A stretch of DNA of 6,573 nucleotides. Source: Syntrophobacterales bacterium (GTDB lineage Bacteria; Desulfobacterota; Syntrophobacteria; BM002). The notes under the pieces are model-generated. The model was not told the DNA's origin. It made no database searches and saw nothing but the letters and a program-made list of their open reading frames with translations. The stretch spans positions 1 through 6,573 of the forward strand of contig JAUWKY010000136.1 in NCBI GenBank assembly GCA_030613915.1, in the 5' to 3' direction. Positions 5,247-6,573 of the stretch are shown one piece after another. Positions within the stretch are counted from its first letter, which is position 1. Every line of letters begins with the position of its first letter. The position numbers were made by a program, and so were the translations under genes.

Positions 5247-6533
5247 TTAATGCTTAAATGCCCTCTGGCCGGTAAAGATCATGGTGGCCCCCGCCTCGTT
5301 ACAGGCCTCGATTATCTCGAAGTCCCGCTGCGATCCTCCCGGCTGCACCACTGCACTAATACCCTCTTTGAGCCCAACATCTACGCCATCCCTAAAGGGA
5401 AAGAAGGCGTCAGAGACCATGGTGGAGCCAATGAGATCACCTTTGGCTTCTTGAGTGGCAGCATCAATTTCTTCCTTGAGCGTCTGGTCGCGCTCACCTT
5501 TGGCGATGGCGAGTTCGAGATCTTTGTAAGGGATGCCATGCTTTTCGAAGCACAGCCGATCGGCATACTTGGAATAGGCTTTAAACACAGCAATTTCCGC
5601 CACACCCACCCGGTCCTGCTCACCGGTGCCGACTCCAACGGTGCATTCATTTTTCACATAAAGGACCGAGTTTGAGGTCACCCCCTGTTCGATGCTCCAG
5701 CCAAAGAGAAGGTCTCTGAGTTCTTCCTCGGTGGGTGGCCGCTTGATCTTGTAGGTCTTATCCTGGTACGTGGTTTCAGCGGTTTTGAAGTCCTCTACAC
5801 TGAGGACGGCGTTGAGGGGTGATTGCTGGACAATTACACCTCCATCCATAAGGGATTTGAATTCCAGGAAACGGCTCTTGCGGTAGTCGGTGAGCCGGTC
5901 CATGCGAGCAATCTGGATGATCCGGAGATTAGCCCGCTGCTTGAGGATCTCCACCGTGCCTGTTTCATAATCCGGCGCTGCCACCACTTCCAGGTAGTTG
6001 GCTGCCAGCAGTTCGGCGGTGGACTTGTCCACCGGCTGATTAAACACCACACAGCCGCCGAAAGCGGCAATGCGGTCAGCCATATTAGCACGGTCATAGG
6101 CCTCGGCCAGGCTGCCGCCATGGGCGGCGCCGCAGGGGTTGTTGTGCTTGAGAATCACCGCCGCTGGCCGGGTGTCCAGGTACCTGAGAATATTGAGACC
6201 GTTGTCCAGGTCAGTGAGATTGGTCTTGCCCGGGTGCTTGCCAGCCTGCAGCATTTCAGCTTCGGTGATACTGCTTACCAGTGCCATGCCGGGCTCGATA
6301 AACCGGCAGTCTCCGAGGGTGAGATTGCCGTCCACGAGTTCGTAGAGGGCAGCCTCCTGGCCGGGGTTCTCACCATAGCGCAGCCCCTTTTCAATAAGCT
6401 CACCGGTCTTGTCATCAGGAATTTTCCAAGCGCGTTTGCGATAGGTGAGGATCTGGTCGCCGAAAGCGACGGTCATTGTTTCGGGGAAGTGATCATCCAT
6501 GACCGTCCTGTACATTTCCTTGAGTTCTGCCAT
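5247..6533 (-). CDS. purH: Stand-alone AICAR transformylase (PurH C-terminal-type, no IMP cyclohydrolase domain)
   Basis: This enzyme is expected to formylate AICAR to FAICAR with 10-formyl-tetrahydrofolate, the ninth step of IMP synthesis, in the cytoplasm. The 428-aa product matches the transformylase part of PurH: LRYGENPGQ (51-59), ILKHNNPCGAA (127-137, with the Lys129-His130 catalytic pair), RANMADRIAAFGGCVVFNQPVD (148-169), SNSVLYVKN (287-295), GTGEQDRVGVAEIA (302-315), GSTMVSDAFFPFRDGVD (369-385), AVVQPGGSQRD (394-404) and MIFTGQRAFKH (418-428). Bifunctional PurH is about 510-530 aa with an N-terminal MGS-like IMP cyclohydrolase domain. That domain is absent, replaced by about 48 residues (MAELKEMYRTVMDDHFPETM and on). 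A good ATG with an ideal ribosome binding site shows the short form is complete, not truncated. IMP cyclohydrolase should therefore be a separate protein encoded elsewhere. The name PurV is sometimes used for such single-domain forms. It is divergent in role from the mqn genes and convergent in orientation. Confidence 0.93.
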   Translation of the reverse strand: MAELKEMYRTVMDDHFPETMTVAFGDQILTYRKRAWKIPDDKTGELIEKGLRYGENPGQEAALYELVDGNLTLGDCRFIEPGMALVSSITEAEMLQAGKHPGKTNLTDLDNGLNILRYLDTRPAAVILKHNNPCGAAHGGSLAEAYDRANMADRIAAFGGCVVFNQPVDKSTAELLAANYLEVVAAPDYETGTVEILKQRANLRIIQIARMDRLTDYRKSRFLEFKSLMDGGVIVQQSPLNAVLSVEDFKTAETTYQDKTYKIKRPPTEEELRDLLFGWSIEQGVTSNSVLYVKNECTVGVGTGEQDRVGVAEIAVFKAYSKYADRLCFEKHGIPYKDLELAIAKGERDQTLKEEIDAATQEAKGDLIGSTMVSDAFFPFRDGVDVGLKEGISAVVQPGGSQRDFEIIEACNEAGATMIFTGQRAFKH

Positions 6534-6538
6534 GCTGG

Positions 6539-6546
6539 ACCTCCTT
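6539..6546 (-). promoter_or_regulatory. Near-ideal ribosome binding site of the AICAR transformylase gene
   Basis: On the - strand AAGGAGGT lies 5 nt before the ATG, fully complementary to the 16S rRNA 3' end. It fixes the start at 6533 and shows that the single-domain protein is a natural form. The promoter would lie at or beyond the window edge. Confidence 0.85.
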
Positions 6547-6573
6547 CATCGTTTGTTAGATACGCATATGTAT

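Noticed and set aside
5225..5272. Bidirectional intrinsic terminator at the ubiX/purH junction
   Set aside because: The stem is two 5-bp segments with an unequal internal loop, and no T-run follows on either strand.
207..6533. New defence, mobile or toxin-antitoxin system
   Set aside because: All five genes are recognisable metabolic enzymes and no small unexplained gene fits in the spacers.
5247..6533. Functional link between the purine gene and the futalosine genes through hypoxanthine/IMP
   Set aside because: Futalosine cleavage does release hypoxanthine, but the genes are on opposite strands with no shared regulation visible, so simple adjacency is the safer reading.

Overview
The window reads as an ordinary bacterial chromosomal segment of moderate GC content with five complete protein genes. 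Four or five of them belong to the futalosine (Mqn) route of menaquinone biosynthesis, and a stand-alone AICAR transformylase lies convergent to them. The futalosine genes, the AICAR transformylase without an IMP cyclohydrolase domain, and intergenic spacers built from short stuttering repeats together suggest an anaerobic Desulfobacterota (former Deltaproteobacteria) type of organism. That placement is an inference from gene content and could be wrong.

Layout. Positions 1-149 hold no gene. They contain a GC-rich REP-like hairpin between two copies of GGGGGGAT, then a spaced inverted repeat just ahead of mqnC. On the + strand follow mqnC (cyclic dehypoxanthinyl futalosine synthase, radical SAM), an amidohydrolase that is probably the aminodeoxyfutalosine deaminase (mqnX), and mqnA (chorismate dehydratase). 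The mqnC-mqnX gap is 31 nt and mqnX overlaps mqnA by 13 nt, so these three look like one operon. A 201-nt spacer of degenerate short repeats separates them from mqnP (UbiA-family prenyltransferase). A 207-nt spacer carrying a double REP-like palindrome and a 14-bp perfect palindrome then leads to mqnM/ubiX (flavin prenyltransferase). Its stop codon directly abuts the stop codon of the AICAR transformylase gene on the - strand.

How the genes work together. MqnA makes 3-enolpyruvylbenzoate from chorismate. MqnE (not in the window) joins it to SAM to give aminodeoxyfutalosine. MqnX deaminates this to futalosine, MqnB (not in the window) removes hypoxanthine, and MqnC cyclises the product. MqnD (not in the window) releases 1,4-dihydroxy-6-naphthoate, MqnP prenylates it, and the MqnL (UbiD-like)/MqnM (UbiX-like) pair decarboxylates it. 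MqnM supplies the prenylated flavin cofactor; MqnL is not in the window. The AICAR transformylase belongs to purine synthesis and needs a separate IMP cyclohydrolase.

I found no mobile element gene, CRISPR array, RNA gene, defence system or clearly new system. The points most worth a second look are the repeat elements, which fill the spacers and appear to have entered the ends of coding sequences, the corrected starts of mqnC and mqnA, and the zero-gap convergent junction.
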